A DNA stretch of 64,000 bases. It comes from Herbaspirillum chlorophenolicum. Lineage in GTDB: Bacteria; Pseudomonadota; Gammaproteobacteria; Burkholderiales; Burkholderiaceae_D. The notes beneath the pieces are model-generated. The model saw nothing but the letters and a program-made list of their open reading frames with translations. It did not search any database and had not been told where the DNA came from. The stretch covers positions 96,809 to 160,808 of the forward strand of contig NZ_LFLT01000006.1 of the NCBI RefSeq assembly GCF_001189955.1, written 5' to 3'. Shown here piece by piece: positions 8,950 through 16,898 of this stretch (position 1 is the stretch's first letter; every line of letters starts with the position of its first letter). The position numbers and the translations under genes were made by a program.

Positions 8950-9885
8950 TCACACTGATTTGGCCAACCGGTACAACCAGTAGGCGCCGACGAATTCCAT
9001 GACGGTGGCGCCGAACAGCAGTTGCTTGCCGACGCTGTCGTCCCACATCAACATGAACATGTCGTTGTTGAACATGACCATGAAGGCGCCCAGGCCGATC
9101 GGCATCAATGCCAGCACCCAGGCCGACAACCTGATCTCCGCCGACAGCGCCAGCAATTCGCTTTGCGCCTGTTCGCGATCGCGCATGAAGGAGGCCATGC
9201 GCTCGAGTACCGTGTCGGCACGGCCGCCGAAGCGCAGCGCCACGCCGATGACGGCGGCCACCAGGTTCAGTTCGGTCAGGCGGAATGTGCGGGCTTCCTG
9301 CGCTAAAGCATGTTCCAGGCTGCGGCCGGCCTGTATCAGCAGATTGGCCCGATTCAGCGGCTCCTTGAGCGGCGCATCGATGGTCAGCAGCGCCGCCTGG
9401 AAAGAAGACTCGAGGCTATTGCCGATCGTTGTCAGGCGCACCATCGTATCGAGAAAGGCCGGCAATTGATGCACCATCTTCTGGTGGCGCCTGGTGATTT
9501 TCAGCCATAGGCGGAAATACGCCAGCACGAGGTACATCAGCACGGCGCAGACGGTCGACAGCACGCCGCCGAAAACCATCGCCAGTATCGCCAGCACCAG
9601 GCCAGGCAACAGCAGTCCGGCATACAGCGCAATTCCCGGCACGACGCCCGCGCGCAGCCAGAAGTGACGCCACAGGCGAGGGCCGGGTTGGGCCGGCAGG
9701 AACAGCGGCTGGTCGCTGCCGTCCGCGTCAGCGTCGAGCGTGGGCGCCATGCTGCGTATCTGCTGGTTGACGAAGTCCGACGTGGCGTTTTGATGCAGCC
9801 GGGATTTGGCGTTTTGCCACAGCAGGATGCCCAGCGCCAGCAGTAGCACTGCTACGGCCATCAACCATAATGCGGGGGCAGTCAT
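8950..9885 (-). CDS. tadB: TadB, inner-membrane platform protein
   Basis: The 311-residue T2SSF-domain protein is the paralogue of TadC. It has an N-terminal helix at residues 5-22, paired helices around 90-135, the T2SSF cytoplasmic domain (LPAFLDTMVRLTTIGNSLES) and two C-terminal helices. The true start is at 9885: GGAGG lies five bases upstream, and the ATG shares one base with the tadA stop (TGATG). A longer in-frame reading extends through tadA and is not real. Confidence 0.9.
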   Translation of the reverse strand: MTAPALWLMAVAVLLLALGILLWQNAKSRLHQNATSDFVNQQIRSMAPTLDADADGSDQPLFLPAQPGPRLWRHFWLRAGVVPGIALYAGLLLPGLVLAILAMVFGGVLSTVCAVLMYLVLAYFRLWLKITRRHQKMVHQLPAFLDTMVRLTTIGNSLESSFQAALLTIDAPLKEPLNRANLLIQAGRSLEHALAQEARTFRLTELNLVAAVIGVALRFGGRADTVLERMASFMRDREQAQSELLALSAEIRLSAWVLALMPIGLGAFMVMFNNDMFMLMWDDSVGKQLLFGATVMEFVGAYWLYRLAKSV

Positions 9886-11204
9886 CAGTTCCTCCGCGGC
9901 GGGTTGCCGTCGCCCGCGTTTTGCATCAGGCGCCGTTTTTGCAGTTTCGGAGAATGCGGCTGTATGCCCAGCGACACCCAGCGATCCTTTTCCTCGCCGT
10001 CTGGCGTGTTGTAGCTTTCGTGGCGATACAGTTCCTGGGTGGTAATGATGTTGTCGCCGACGCCGGTGATTTCGGTGATCGACATGATGCGGCGCCGGCC
10101 ATTGGAAAGGCGCGCGATCTGCACGATGAAGTCGAGCGCGCCGGCGATCTGCCGCCGCAGGCTCGATTCGCTGCCCTGGAAGCCGGCGAAGCCGGCCAGC
10201 ATCTCGATCCTGTGCAGGCATTCGCGCGGCGTATTGGCGTGGATGGTGGCCATCGAGCCGTCGTGGCCGGTATTCATGGCTTGCAGCATTTCCAGCACTT
10301 CGGCGCCGCGCACTTCGCCCACGATGATGCGGTCGGGACGCATGCGCAGGCTGTTGCGGATCAGGTCGCGGATGGTCACCGCGCCGGAACCTTCAAAGCT
10401 GCCGATGCGCGACTCCAGGCGCACCACATGCGGATGGTTCAGCGACAGTTCGGCGGTGTCCTCGATGGTCACGACGCGCTCATTGTTGGGGATGAAGAAG
10501 GCCAATGCATTGAGCAGCGAGGTCTTGCCGGAACTGGTGCCGCCTGAGATCAGGATATTGCAGCGCGCCTTGACCGCCTGCTCAAGCAGGTTGAACAACT
10601 GGTCGTTCAGTGTGCCGAGTTCTTGCAGATCGGCCGGCTTCAGCGGGTCTTTGCGGAACTTGCGGATGGACACCATCGGGCCGTCCACCGCCAGCGGCTC
10701 GATCACGACATTGAGGCGGCCGCCGTCGGGCAGGCGTGCATCGACCATGGGATTGGATTCGTCCAGGCGGCGGCCGAGCGGCGCCAGAATCCGGCGCACG
10801 ATGCGCAGCAGGTGGTTGTTGTCGGTGAAACGCAGGGTTTCCCGCTCCAGCACGCCGTGGCGCGACACGAACACATCGTTGTAGCCATTGATCAGGATAT
10901 CTTCGACGGCGGCATCGCCCAGCAGGTCTTCCAGCGGCCCCAGCCCGGCCAGTTCCTTGGTCAGCGAATCGGCGATCAGGCGCACTTCGTTTTCATTGAG
11001 CGGTATATGCCGCAGGCGCACAAAGCCGTCGACATCCAGATTGACGAACTGCTGGATCGCGGTGCGCGACCAGCGTCCGAATTCCGCGCCCAGCTCTTCG
11101 ATGCGCGTCAGCAGGTTGTCGTAGGCAGCGGTCTTGATATCCTGGAACCGCTGGGTGTTGACGAAGGATTCGTTGTCGTCGGCCAGATCAATGTGTTCGC
11201 TCAT
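9885..11204 (-). CDS. tadA: TadA/CpaF secretion ATPase
   Basis: The 439-residue hexameric motor ATPase powers Flp pilus assembly. It has an N-terminal domain, then the ATPase core with Walker A GGTSSGKT at 221-228, an Asp box and Walker B region (RMRPDRIIVGEVRGAEVLEM) and a His box (HDGSMATIHANTP). The length is typical of CpaF/TadA. It is followed directly by tadB and lies 34 bases after tadZ. Confidence 0.93.
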   Translation of the reverse strand: MSEHIDLADDNESFVNTQRFQDIKTAAYDNLLTRIEELGAEFGRWSRTAIQQFVNLDVDGFVRLRHIPLNENEVRLIADSLTKELAGLGPLEDLLGDAAVEDILINGYNDVFVSRHGVLERETLRFTDNNHLLRIVRRILAPLGRRLDESNPMVDARLPDGGRLNVVIEPLAVDGPMVSIRKFRKDPLKPADLQELGTLNDQLFNLLEQAVKARCNILISGGTSSGKTSLLNALAFFIPNNERVVTIEDTAELSLNHPHVVRLESRIGSFEGSGAVTIRDLIRNSLRMRPDRIIVGEVRGAEVLEMLQAMNTGHDGSMATIHANTPRECLHRIEMLAGFAGFQGSESSLRRQIAGALDFIVQIARLSNGRRRIMSITEITGVGDNIITTQELYRHESYNTPDGEEKDRWVSLGIQPHSPKLQKRRLMQNAGDGNPPRRN

Positions 11205-11238
11205 CTCGCTTTTTCCTTATCTGCATCCATGATGTTTT

Positions 11239-12513
11239 TTATCGAAACAGGACACCGGACAGCCAGCGGGACAACGTCCCAGCACCATTTATTTTCACTA
11301 CCGAGCCCAAGGTTTTTTCGACCAGCGTCTCGAGCGCATGGAGATAGGAATCGCTACCGACGATTTCGTGCAGCAGCTTGCCCTGATTGGCGCTGCTCAT
11401 CAGCGATGCGGTGCGATCCGGTATCGCGGCCGCCAGGTTCAGCTGGAAGCGTTCGGCGATCTGCTCGGCGCTCATGCCGTATTGCTTGTTGTAGCGATTG
11501 ACGATCAGCTGCCGTGGCGGAGTTGCCGTTACGCTTGCATGCAGGTCGAGTTCGGCAATCAGCGCCGCCAGCGACACCAGCGAACCGGCGCTCTGGTCGG
11601 TCAGCAGCCATGTCTGGTCGGCCGTGGCGGCCATCTTGCAAGCCAATGCGGGATCGGCAAAGCCGCCCAGGTCCATCACCAGCACATCGAAGTACGAGCG
11701 CAGCAGCGCCAGCACCGCCACGATATCGGCAGCGGCCAGGCCGCTGATCTGGTGCGCGCTGCGCGGGATGGAAATGATCTTGATGCCGCTGCGGCTGCGC
11801 GTCAGGGCCGTCTGAATCAGCGTCTGGTCCAGGCGATGCCGGCTGCGCACGACGTCGGCGAAATGAAAACTGCCGGAGGCATTCAGGTATAGCTGGCCGT
11901 CGCCCGCCGGCAAGCCCAGGTCGAGCAAGGCGACCCGGAATTCGGCCTGGCCGGCGATGTGGCGCTGCTGCAAAAGGTCGGCCAAATGCACTGCCATGGT
12001 GGTGGTCCCGATGCCGGCGCGGGCGCCGAGCAAGGCGATCAGGACGCCTTGCTGCGAATCCTGTGCGGAGGAGGTGGCGCCCGACGCAATCAGCTTGCGC
12101 ACGACGTCGCGCGCTTCGACCGCCGCCGCCGACATGTCGATGAAATGATTGACGCCGGCGCGCAGTGCAGCCACCGCGCCTTCCGGGTAATTCATCGTGC
12201 CTACGGCGATCAGCAGGCAATGCGGCATTTCTTTTTTCAGCGTCTGCGCCAGCGCGATCATGTCGGCCGCGCAATTGGCGATGCTGCTGCCGCAATTTCC
12301 CGAGAAGTCCAGAAAGACCAGGCGCGGCCTGGATTCACCGATCTGGGCGGCGAGCAGGGGCAGCGCCACCAATTCCTGTTGCTGGACCTGCCACTCGTTC
12401 AGTGCTTGCGCCAGCCAGCGCGCATGCGTTCCGTTTGACGAGCAGAAGACAAACCGGTTGGCGTCAGCAATGGTGGTGGCACCGTGATCAGTTTTATCCA
12501 TAAGGGAAGTCAA
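11239..12513 (-). CDS. tadZ: TadZ/CpaE, ParA-like pilus localisation ATPase
   Basis: The 424-residue protein has an atypical receiver-like N-terminal domain (residues 20-125) and a MinD/ParA-type ATPase domain with a degenerate deviant Walker A, GARAGIGTTT, at about 158-167. The signature lysines of ParA are missing, as is common in TadZ. TadZ marks the pole or site where the Tad machine assembles. Alternative start: Met5. It is followed by tadA and preceded by the secretin gene at a 15-base gap. Confidence 0.87.
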   Translation of the reverse strand: MTSLMDKTDHGATTIADANRFVFCSSNGTHARWLAQALNEWQVQQQELVALPLLAAQIGESRPRLVFLDFSGNCGSSIANCAADMIALAQTLKKEMPHCLLIAVGTMNYPEGAVAALRAGVNHFIDMSAAAVEARDVVRKLIASGATSSAQDSQQGVLIALLGARAGIGTTTMAVHLADLLQQRHIAGQAEFRVALLDLGLPAGDGQLYLNASGSFHFADVVRSRHRLDQTLIQTALTRSRSGIKIISIPRSAHQISGLAAADIVAVLALLRSYFDVLVMDLGGFADPALACKMAATADQTWLLTDQSAGSLVSLAALIAELDLHASVTATPPRQLIVNRYNKQYGMSAEQIAERFQLNLAAAIPDRTASLMSSANQGKLLHEIVGSDSYLHALETLVEKTLGSVVKINGAGTLSRWLSGVLFR

Positions 12514-12528
12514 GAATGATCTCCACGG

Positions 12529-13836
12529 TTATTTTGAAAAACCTGGCAAATCGTCGCCGCCCGCATTGCCCATCAAGTAGGCGCTCCACGCGTTGGTCGG
12601 CGTGTCGAGTTTTTCCTTGTCGGCGCCCGGCATGGCCAATTTGACGCCTTTGGCAATCGGATTGACCAGTTTGGGCGTGACCACGATGACCAGTTCCTTT
12701 TCATCCCGCGAATAGCTCATGCTGCGGAAAAAAGTGCCGATGATCGGCAAGTCGCCGAGGAAGGGCACCTTGCTGAGGCTGGATTTGGTGGTGCGCGACA
12801 CCAGGCCGCCGATGACGAAGCTCTCGCCGTCGCCCAGTTCAACGGTGGTCTCGGCGCGGCGCGTGGTAATGGCCGGAATCGATACGCCGCTGCTCACCAG
12901 CGCATTGGTGTAATCGATGTCGCTGGCTTCCGGCGCCACCTTCAGGGCGATCCGGTTGGGCGCGAGCACCGTCGGCGTCACGGTGAGGCCGATGCCGAAC
13001 GGCTTGTAGACAATGGTCGTGGTGCCGAGACCACCCGACTGCGGAATCGGCAGTTCGCCGCCCGCCAGGAAACTGGCGCTCTGGCCCGACAAGGCCGTCA
13101 GCGTGGGCTGGGCCAGCACGCGGGCCAGGCCATTGTTTTCGATCAGTTCCAGCGATGTTTGCAGATTGAAGCTGCCGCGCTTCAAGCCAGTCACCAGGTT
13201 GAATGCGGAAGTCGTTGGCGTTTGCAGCGGCACGCTGGCCGGCAGGTTGTTGCTCAACCCGAAGGTGAAGTTGCCGCGCGCCAGATTGAACAGGAAGCCG
13301 AAGCCGGCTTCTTTCAGCGCCGTCCTGCTGAATTCGACGATTTTGACATCGATCTGCACGACGCCGCCGGTGGCGATGGTGGCCGTGTCGATGACTTTGT
13401 CCTTGCCCACGGCATTGGCGGCAACCGCATTGCTGTAAGCATGCTCCAGCAGCGAGGGCGACTGGCCGCGCAGCAAGGCGCTGTCGTCATTGATCTGCAG
13501 TTCGGCGCCGCCCGGGGCCGGCGGCTGCTGGCGCTGCAACTGGCTTTGCACCGTAACTTGCCAGACGCGGCTGCTGCCGTTGCGCTGCCATGCGGTGACG
13601 GTGGTTGTGCCGCTTTTCTTGCCGACCACCAGCACGCTGCCCTGGCGTTTTGCGGAACCGCGCAGGACCACGATATCGGCCACATCCGGATTGGCGACGG
13701 CGATGCGCTCCAGGCCGGCGGGGATAGCCAGCTCGCGCTGCTCATGTACGCCGAGATGCACACTGGCATCGTCCGCCATGACTGAAATTGTCGGCAGCAG
13801 GCTTGTTGCAACCACGAGAGCCTTGCATATATTCAT
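12529..13836 (-). CDS. rcpA: RcpA/CpaC outer-membrane secretin
   Basis: The 435-residue protein has a signal peptide (ending SVMADD), a BON-like/N-terminal pilus domain (ELAIPAGLERIAVANPDVADI) and the secretin domain with its VLAQPTLTALSG core and C-terminal IIGTFFRS(M)SYSRDEKELVI..TPKLV region. It forms the outer-membrane channel for the Flp pilus. The start at 13836 has GGGGAAG upstream; nine extra codons are possible but have a weaker site. Confidence 0.9.
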   Translation of the reverse strand: MNICKALVVATSLLPTISVMADDASVHLGVHEQRELAIPAGLERIAVANPDVADIVVLRGSAKRQGSVLVVGKKSGTTTVTAWQRNGSSRVWQVTVQSQLQRQQPPAPGGAELQINDDSALLRGQSPSLLEHAYSNAVAANAVGKDKVIDTATIATGGVVQIDVKIVEFSRTALKEAGFGFLFNLARGNFTFGLSNNLPASVPLQTPTTSAFNLVTGLKRGSFNLQTSLELIENNGLARVLAQPTLTALSGQSASFLAGGELPIPQSGGLGTTTIVYKPFGIGLTVTPTVLAPNRIALKVAPEASDIDYTNALVSSGVSIPAITTRRAETTVELGDGESFVIGGLVSRTTKSSLSKVPFLGDLPIIGTFFRSMSYSRDEKELVIVVTPKLVNPIAKGVKLAMPGADKEKLDTPTNAWSAYLMGNAGGDDLPGFSK

Positions 13837-13888
13837 GTTCTTCCCCATGTCGGTTCGGCACAAATTCCAGGTTCAGGCTGCGGCGCAA

Positions 13889-14830
13889 TCAGAAATTAAC
13901 GTTCTCCCGATGTGTTCCCTTGATGACTTCCAGCGTTCCGGCTGCGTGTCTGTTCTCTCCGGCGACGCCTTTGCGAGGCGGGGGCGAGACGGGGGTTCCT
14001 TTGGCATTGCCGCCGCTCCAGCTGGACAGGTCGATGCCGGCAAATGCCTGGTTGTCAGCCGTCTTCAGGGCGTCTTTTTGGTTGCCGGTCAATTCGGGCT
14101 TGTTGCCCAGGACCTTTTTCGGCGCCGCAAACAGGTCGCCATCGGCCACACCGGTGTCGTCGGGATGGCGCAGCGCCAGGCTCAGCTTGCCGTTCTGCAT
14201 GGCCAGCAGCAATGGATTGACCTGATCGACCGGGGTTGCCAGCACGGCAGTGCGGGCCTGGTTCTGGGATGGGTTTTTGGGGAGGGAGTCGCCTGGCGCT
14301 TCGCCGATCACGTTGGCGCCGTAGGCCAGCACCAGGCGTCGCGATGCCAGCAGCCGTGCCTGGCTTTTCTCGACATCGGTACCTTGTTTCAGCGTGAAAA
14401 ACACGTCCACATAATCGCCGGCCTCGATCTTGTTGCCGGCCGCGGCGACTTCATCGATGGGAATTGCCACCGCACGCTCGCCGGCCTCCAGCTTGAGCGC
14501 CAGTCCATGCACCAGATTGCTGTCCGTGATGAGCGTCTCGGCGGCGATATCGGTCGCCGGAATTTTGCCGATCACGCTGCGGATGTCCCGGTATGTTCCC
14601 GCAATGGTGGTCGGCAAATTGAGCAGCTTGACGCTGTCGGCAGTGATCGGCACGCCTTTTTCCAGCTTCCTGGCGGCCACCACGTTGGCATAGACGGCGC
14701 TATTGGCCATCGGGGCGTTCGCTGGAACGATCACCGTCTGCTCCCTTCGCCCCATCCACCAGGCCAGCGCCGCCAGGCTTGCCGCCAGCAGCAGCAGTAT
14801 TACCGCTGCTATTTTGGTTAGTTTGCTCAT
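13889..14830 (-). CDS. rcpC: RcpC/CpaB, Flp pilus assembly protein
   Basis: The 313-residue protein has an N-terminal membrane anchor (residues 6-26, ending WWMGRR). A SAF domain follows (about residues 48-115, with ARKLEKGVPITADSVKL), then the second RcpC domain including YVDVFFTLKQG. CpaB/RcpC is a periplasmic component that works with the secretin. The last 55 residues are polar and proline-rich. It is 52 bases upstream of the secretin gene in the same direction. Confidence 0.88.
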   Translation of the reverse strand: MSKLTKIAAVILLLLAASLAALAWWMGRREQTVIVPANAPMANSAVYANVVAARKLEKGVPITADSVKLLNLPTTIAGTYRDIRSVIGKIPATDIAAETLITDSNLVHGLALKLEAGERAVAIPIDEVAAAGNKIEAGDYVDVFFTLKQGTDVEKSQARLLASRRLVLAYGANVIGEAPGDSLPKNPSQNQARTAVLATPVDQVNPLLLAMQNGKLSLALRHPDDTGVADGDLFAAPKKVLGNKPELTGNQKDALKTADNQAFAGIDLSSWSGGNAKGTPVSPPPRKGVAGENRHAAGTLEVIKGTHRENVNF

Positions 14831-14867
14831 GCGAACATCGCTCCCATGAAAGTCTCGGGTGTATCCG

Positions 14868-15479
14868 TCAGTTGATCTGGACCACTGCCGAACTGCTTAA
14901 CTGGTTGGGCACCAGCACGCCTATCAATGAGCCGAGCACCAGGGGCACCAGCGGATTCTGCTGGTAGTTGGGGTAAGTGACGGTCACCTGGTAGCAAGTG
15001 CCGCCATTGGCGTTGTATGGGCAGGCGGCGAGCAAGGTGCCGGTGAAGGTGATGCGGTTGCCAAGCCACGATGCGACGCTGCCAGGGCCGACTGCCGCGC
15101 TTTGCGCATTGGATGTGCGCACAGTGGTGGTGGCGGCATAACGCATGGCGGCGCGGGCGCCTTCGCTAGCCGCCAGCGTGATGGATTGCTGGGCGACCAG
15201 GATCAGGCCGTAAGTGATGATGCTGTAAAAGATGATAAAAAAAACCGGAAAGACCAGTACGAACTCCAGGGCGGCAACGCCGCGCTGCCGATAGATGGAA
15301 GGATTGGCAGCATCGGCAGCATCGGCAGCATCGGCAGCATCGGCAGCGCGGCTGCGCCGGTTTTTTCTGAGCGGCCGCAGCAGGCCGGACCACCACCGGC
15401 GCAATGCCATGCAGAGAATGGTCCACAGATACTGTGACGCCAGCACGGTCAGGCAACAGCATGTCCATATTCTTGCCAT
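14868..15479 (-). CDS. tadE: TadE-like minor pilin with unusual N-terminal extension
   Basis: The 203-residue protein carries the TadE signature QRGVAALEFVLVFPVFFIIF at about residues 68-87 (pilin-like anchor with the invariant Glu), followed by SEGARAAMRYA. Ahead of it lies a 65-residue extension with a hydrophobic, Cys-rich start and an Ala-Ala-Asp tandem repeat encoded by 9-bp DNA repeats. The start at 15479 is the only one with a good ribosome site (GAGGAG). The function is probably a pseudopilin-like subunit needed for Flp pilus biogenesis. The long extension before the anchor is atypical. Confidence 0.8.
   Translation of the reverse strand: MARIWTCCCLTVLASQYLWTILCMALRRWWSGLLRPLRKNRRSRAADAADAADAADAANPSIYRQRGVAALEFVLVFPVFFIIFYSIITYGLILVAQQSITLAASEGARAAMRYAATTTVRTSNAQSAAVGPGSVASWLGNRITFTGTLLAACPYNANGGTCYQVTVTYPNYQQNPLVPLVLGSLIGVLVPNQLSSSAVVQIN
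15306..15347. repeat. 9-bp tandem repeat inside tadE
   Basis: Four perfect copies of GGCAGCATC are followed by one partial copy (GGCAGCGCG). On the coding strand they encode alternating Ala-Ala-Asp units. The unit is a multiple of three, so gain or loss would lengthen or shorten the protein without frameshift. Confidence 0.9.
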
Positions 15480-15508
15480 GGCTATCTCCTCGATGCATGC
15501 ATCCCGCT

Positions 15509-16021
15509 TCAGCCCTGTTTGTACAGCATCGTCAGGGCCGCCGCGATCGCCAGATAGGCTGCGTACGGGATACCCTGCCGTCCTTGTCTTGCATGGCACA
15601 TGCGCTGGTATAGCGCGTTGTCGGTAATTTTTTCGATGGCCCAGCTCATGCCGGGCAGCAAATACATCATTCCCTGTCGCGACAGGTAGATGGCGACCGC
15701 ATGCACGCCGGCCAGCAGGCTGCCGATCAGCCAAAGTGGAATCAGATACTGCGGCCCCAGCAACAGTCCGAGCAGGGCGAAGAACTTGGCATCGCCGGCC
15801 CCCATGGCGCGCAGGGCATACAAGGGGATGAACAAGGCCAGGCCGACTGTTCCGCCTATCAGCGATTGCCATCCGTCAATGCCGCCGATGCCGTGTCCGG
15901 TCACTGCCAGCCACGCCAAGTGCAGCACTAGAAAGAACAAAAGCAGCCTGTTCGGCACCCGCCTGAACAGCAGGTCGTACACCAGCACGCCGATGTACAG
16001 CGGGAGCAACAGGATCGTCAT
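15509..16021 (-). CDS. tadV: TadV/CpaA prepilin peptidase
   Basis: The 170-residue integral membrane aspartyl protease cleaves Flp prepilins after the glycine of their leader. The two catalytic aspartates are visible, one in the first cytoplasmic loop (YDLLFRRVPN) and one in GAGDAKFFALLG. About five to six hydrophobic helices are present. It lacks the N-terminal methylase domain, as is normal for the Tad type. Start: the ATG at 16021 has AGGA nine bases upstream; another ATG at 16030 lies directly against AGGA and is less likely. Confidence 0.9.
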   Translation of the reverse strand: MTILLLPLYIGVLVYDLLFRRVPNRLLLFFLVLHLAWLAVTGHGIGGIDGWQSLIGGTVGLALFIPLYALRAMGAGDAKFFALLGLLLGPQYLIPLWLIGSLLAGVHAVAIYLSRQGMMYLLPGMSWAIEKITDNALYQRMCHARQGRQGIPYAAYLAIAAALTMLYKQG

Positions 16022-16114
16022 GGGCAACATTCCTGCATCAGGAACGGGGATGCAATATGCCGACGTATCCGCATATGCCGCACGCGCATTCCCGATCCTC
16101 CATTGCGCATTGGC

Positions 16115-16288
16115 TCAGACTGCCGCAGTGAGTGCGGTGACAATCAGGCCGAAGATGCGAATCAGTTGCGTGCGGGCGCTTTGCAGGGAGCCAATGATGG
16201 CTACGACGATCAGGCCGGCGATCAGGCCGTATTCAATGGCGGTTGCGCCTTCTTCGTCGTGCAGGAATTGCATGATTTGGTTTTTCAT
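16115..16288 (-). CDS. flp: Flp-type pilin, copy 2
   Basis: This 57-residue Flp prepilin has a short charged leader ending DEEG, then ATAIEYGLIAGLIVVAIIGS. TadV should cut between G14 and A15, leaving a 43-residue mature pilin with Glu and Tyr at positions 5 and 6. The start at 16288 has GGAG six bases upstream. It differs from the upstream copy at four positions (residues 5, 6, 10 and 41). It is part of a 381-bp tandem duplication. Confidence 0.93.
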   Translation of the reverse strand: MKNQIMQFLHDEEGATAIEYGLIAGLIVVAIIGSLQSARTQLIRIFGLIVTALTAAV

Positions 16289-16343
16289 GTCCATCTCCAG
16301 AATCGTGTAAAAGTCGGTTTTCTATTTCCTCATTTCGGCAGTC

Positions 16344-16359
16344 ATGCATTTCCTGGCCA
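16344..16359 (-). promoter_or_regulatory. Sigma-54-like element upstream of flp copy 2 (non-canonical)
   Basis: This is the same 16 bases as at 16725-16740, carried along by the duplication. The spacing is one base short of consensus, so activity is doubtful. Confidence 0.25.
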
Positions 16360-16495
16360 CGCCGGATCACAAGCCGCCCTCTATTGCGATCACGTTTGTC
16401 AGTACCATCTCATCGCCTTCTCCTCTCTTCGGAATAACCCGCGTCCCCGGTGTTGGCGGGCAATTGGAAAGACTGGTGCGCCGTTGCACCTCGGT

Positions 16496-16669
16496 TCAGA
16501 CCGCCGCAGTGAGTGCGGTGACAATCAGGCCGAAGATACGAATCAGTTCCGTGCGGGCGCTTTGCAGGGAGCCAATGATGGCCACCACGATCAGGCCGGC
16601 GATCAGGCCGTATTCAATGGCGGTTGCGCCTTCTTCGTCTTGCAGGAATTGGATCAGTTGGTTTTTCAT
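16496..16669 (-). CDS. flp: Flp-type pilin, copy 1
   Basis: This 57-residue Flp prepilin has the same layout as its neighbour: leader ending DEEG, cleavage expected before ATAIEYGLIAG, then one hydrophobic helix. The start at 16669 has CCGGAG upstream. This copy is first in the direction of transcription and is probably the main structural subunit. Both copies have their own upstream region, so they could be expressed separately. Confidence 0.93.
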   Translation of the reverse strand: MKNQLIQFLQDEEGATAIEYGLIAGLIVVAIIGSLQSARTELIRIFGLIVTALTAAV

Positions 16670-16724
16670 GTTCATCTCCGGAATCGGGATAAAAGTTAGT
16701 TCGCTACATCGAATGTCGGCAGTC

Positions 16725-16740
16725 ATGCATTTCCTGGCCA
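16725..16740 (-). promoter_or_regulatory. Sigma-54-like element upstream of flp copy 1 (non-canonical)
   Basis: The minus strand reads TGGCCAGGAAATGCAT, about 56 bases before the start codon. It has GG and GC elements like a -24/-12 promoter, but they are one base closer than the strict spacing of sigma-54 promoters. The identical sequence lies before copy 2 at 16344-16359. Confidence 0.25.
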
Positions 16741-16898
16741 CGCCGGATCACAGGCCGCCCTCTATTGCGATCACGTTCGTCGATACCATTTCATCGCATG
16801 CTCCTCTCTTCGAAACAGGCCGAATTGCCAGTGTTGACCGGTACTCGGCAAAACCCTTCTTCGATTGTTCGGATAGGCCAGTCGTCGAAGGTATTTTC

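Larger units (their letters stand above)
16101..16840. repeat. Tandem duplication of flp gene plus upstream region (unit 381 bp)
   Basis: The segment at about 16101-16459 is repeated at 16482-16840. The offset is exactly 381 bp at two independent landmarks: the stop codons (16115 and 16496) and the CGGCAGTCATGC block (16336 and 16717). Coding parts and the distal upstream block are nearly identical, whereas about 50 bases just before each start codon have diverged. Confidence 0.88.

Noticed and set aside
15300..15350. CRISPR-like or intergenic repeat
   Set aside because: The 9-bp units have no spacers and lie in frame inside the TadE coding sequence.
16103..16699. 198-codon plus-strand frame with an internal repeat
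   Set aside because: The repeat is only the flp duplication read on the wrong strand; both Flp pilins are unmistakable on the minus strand.
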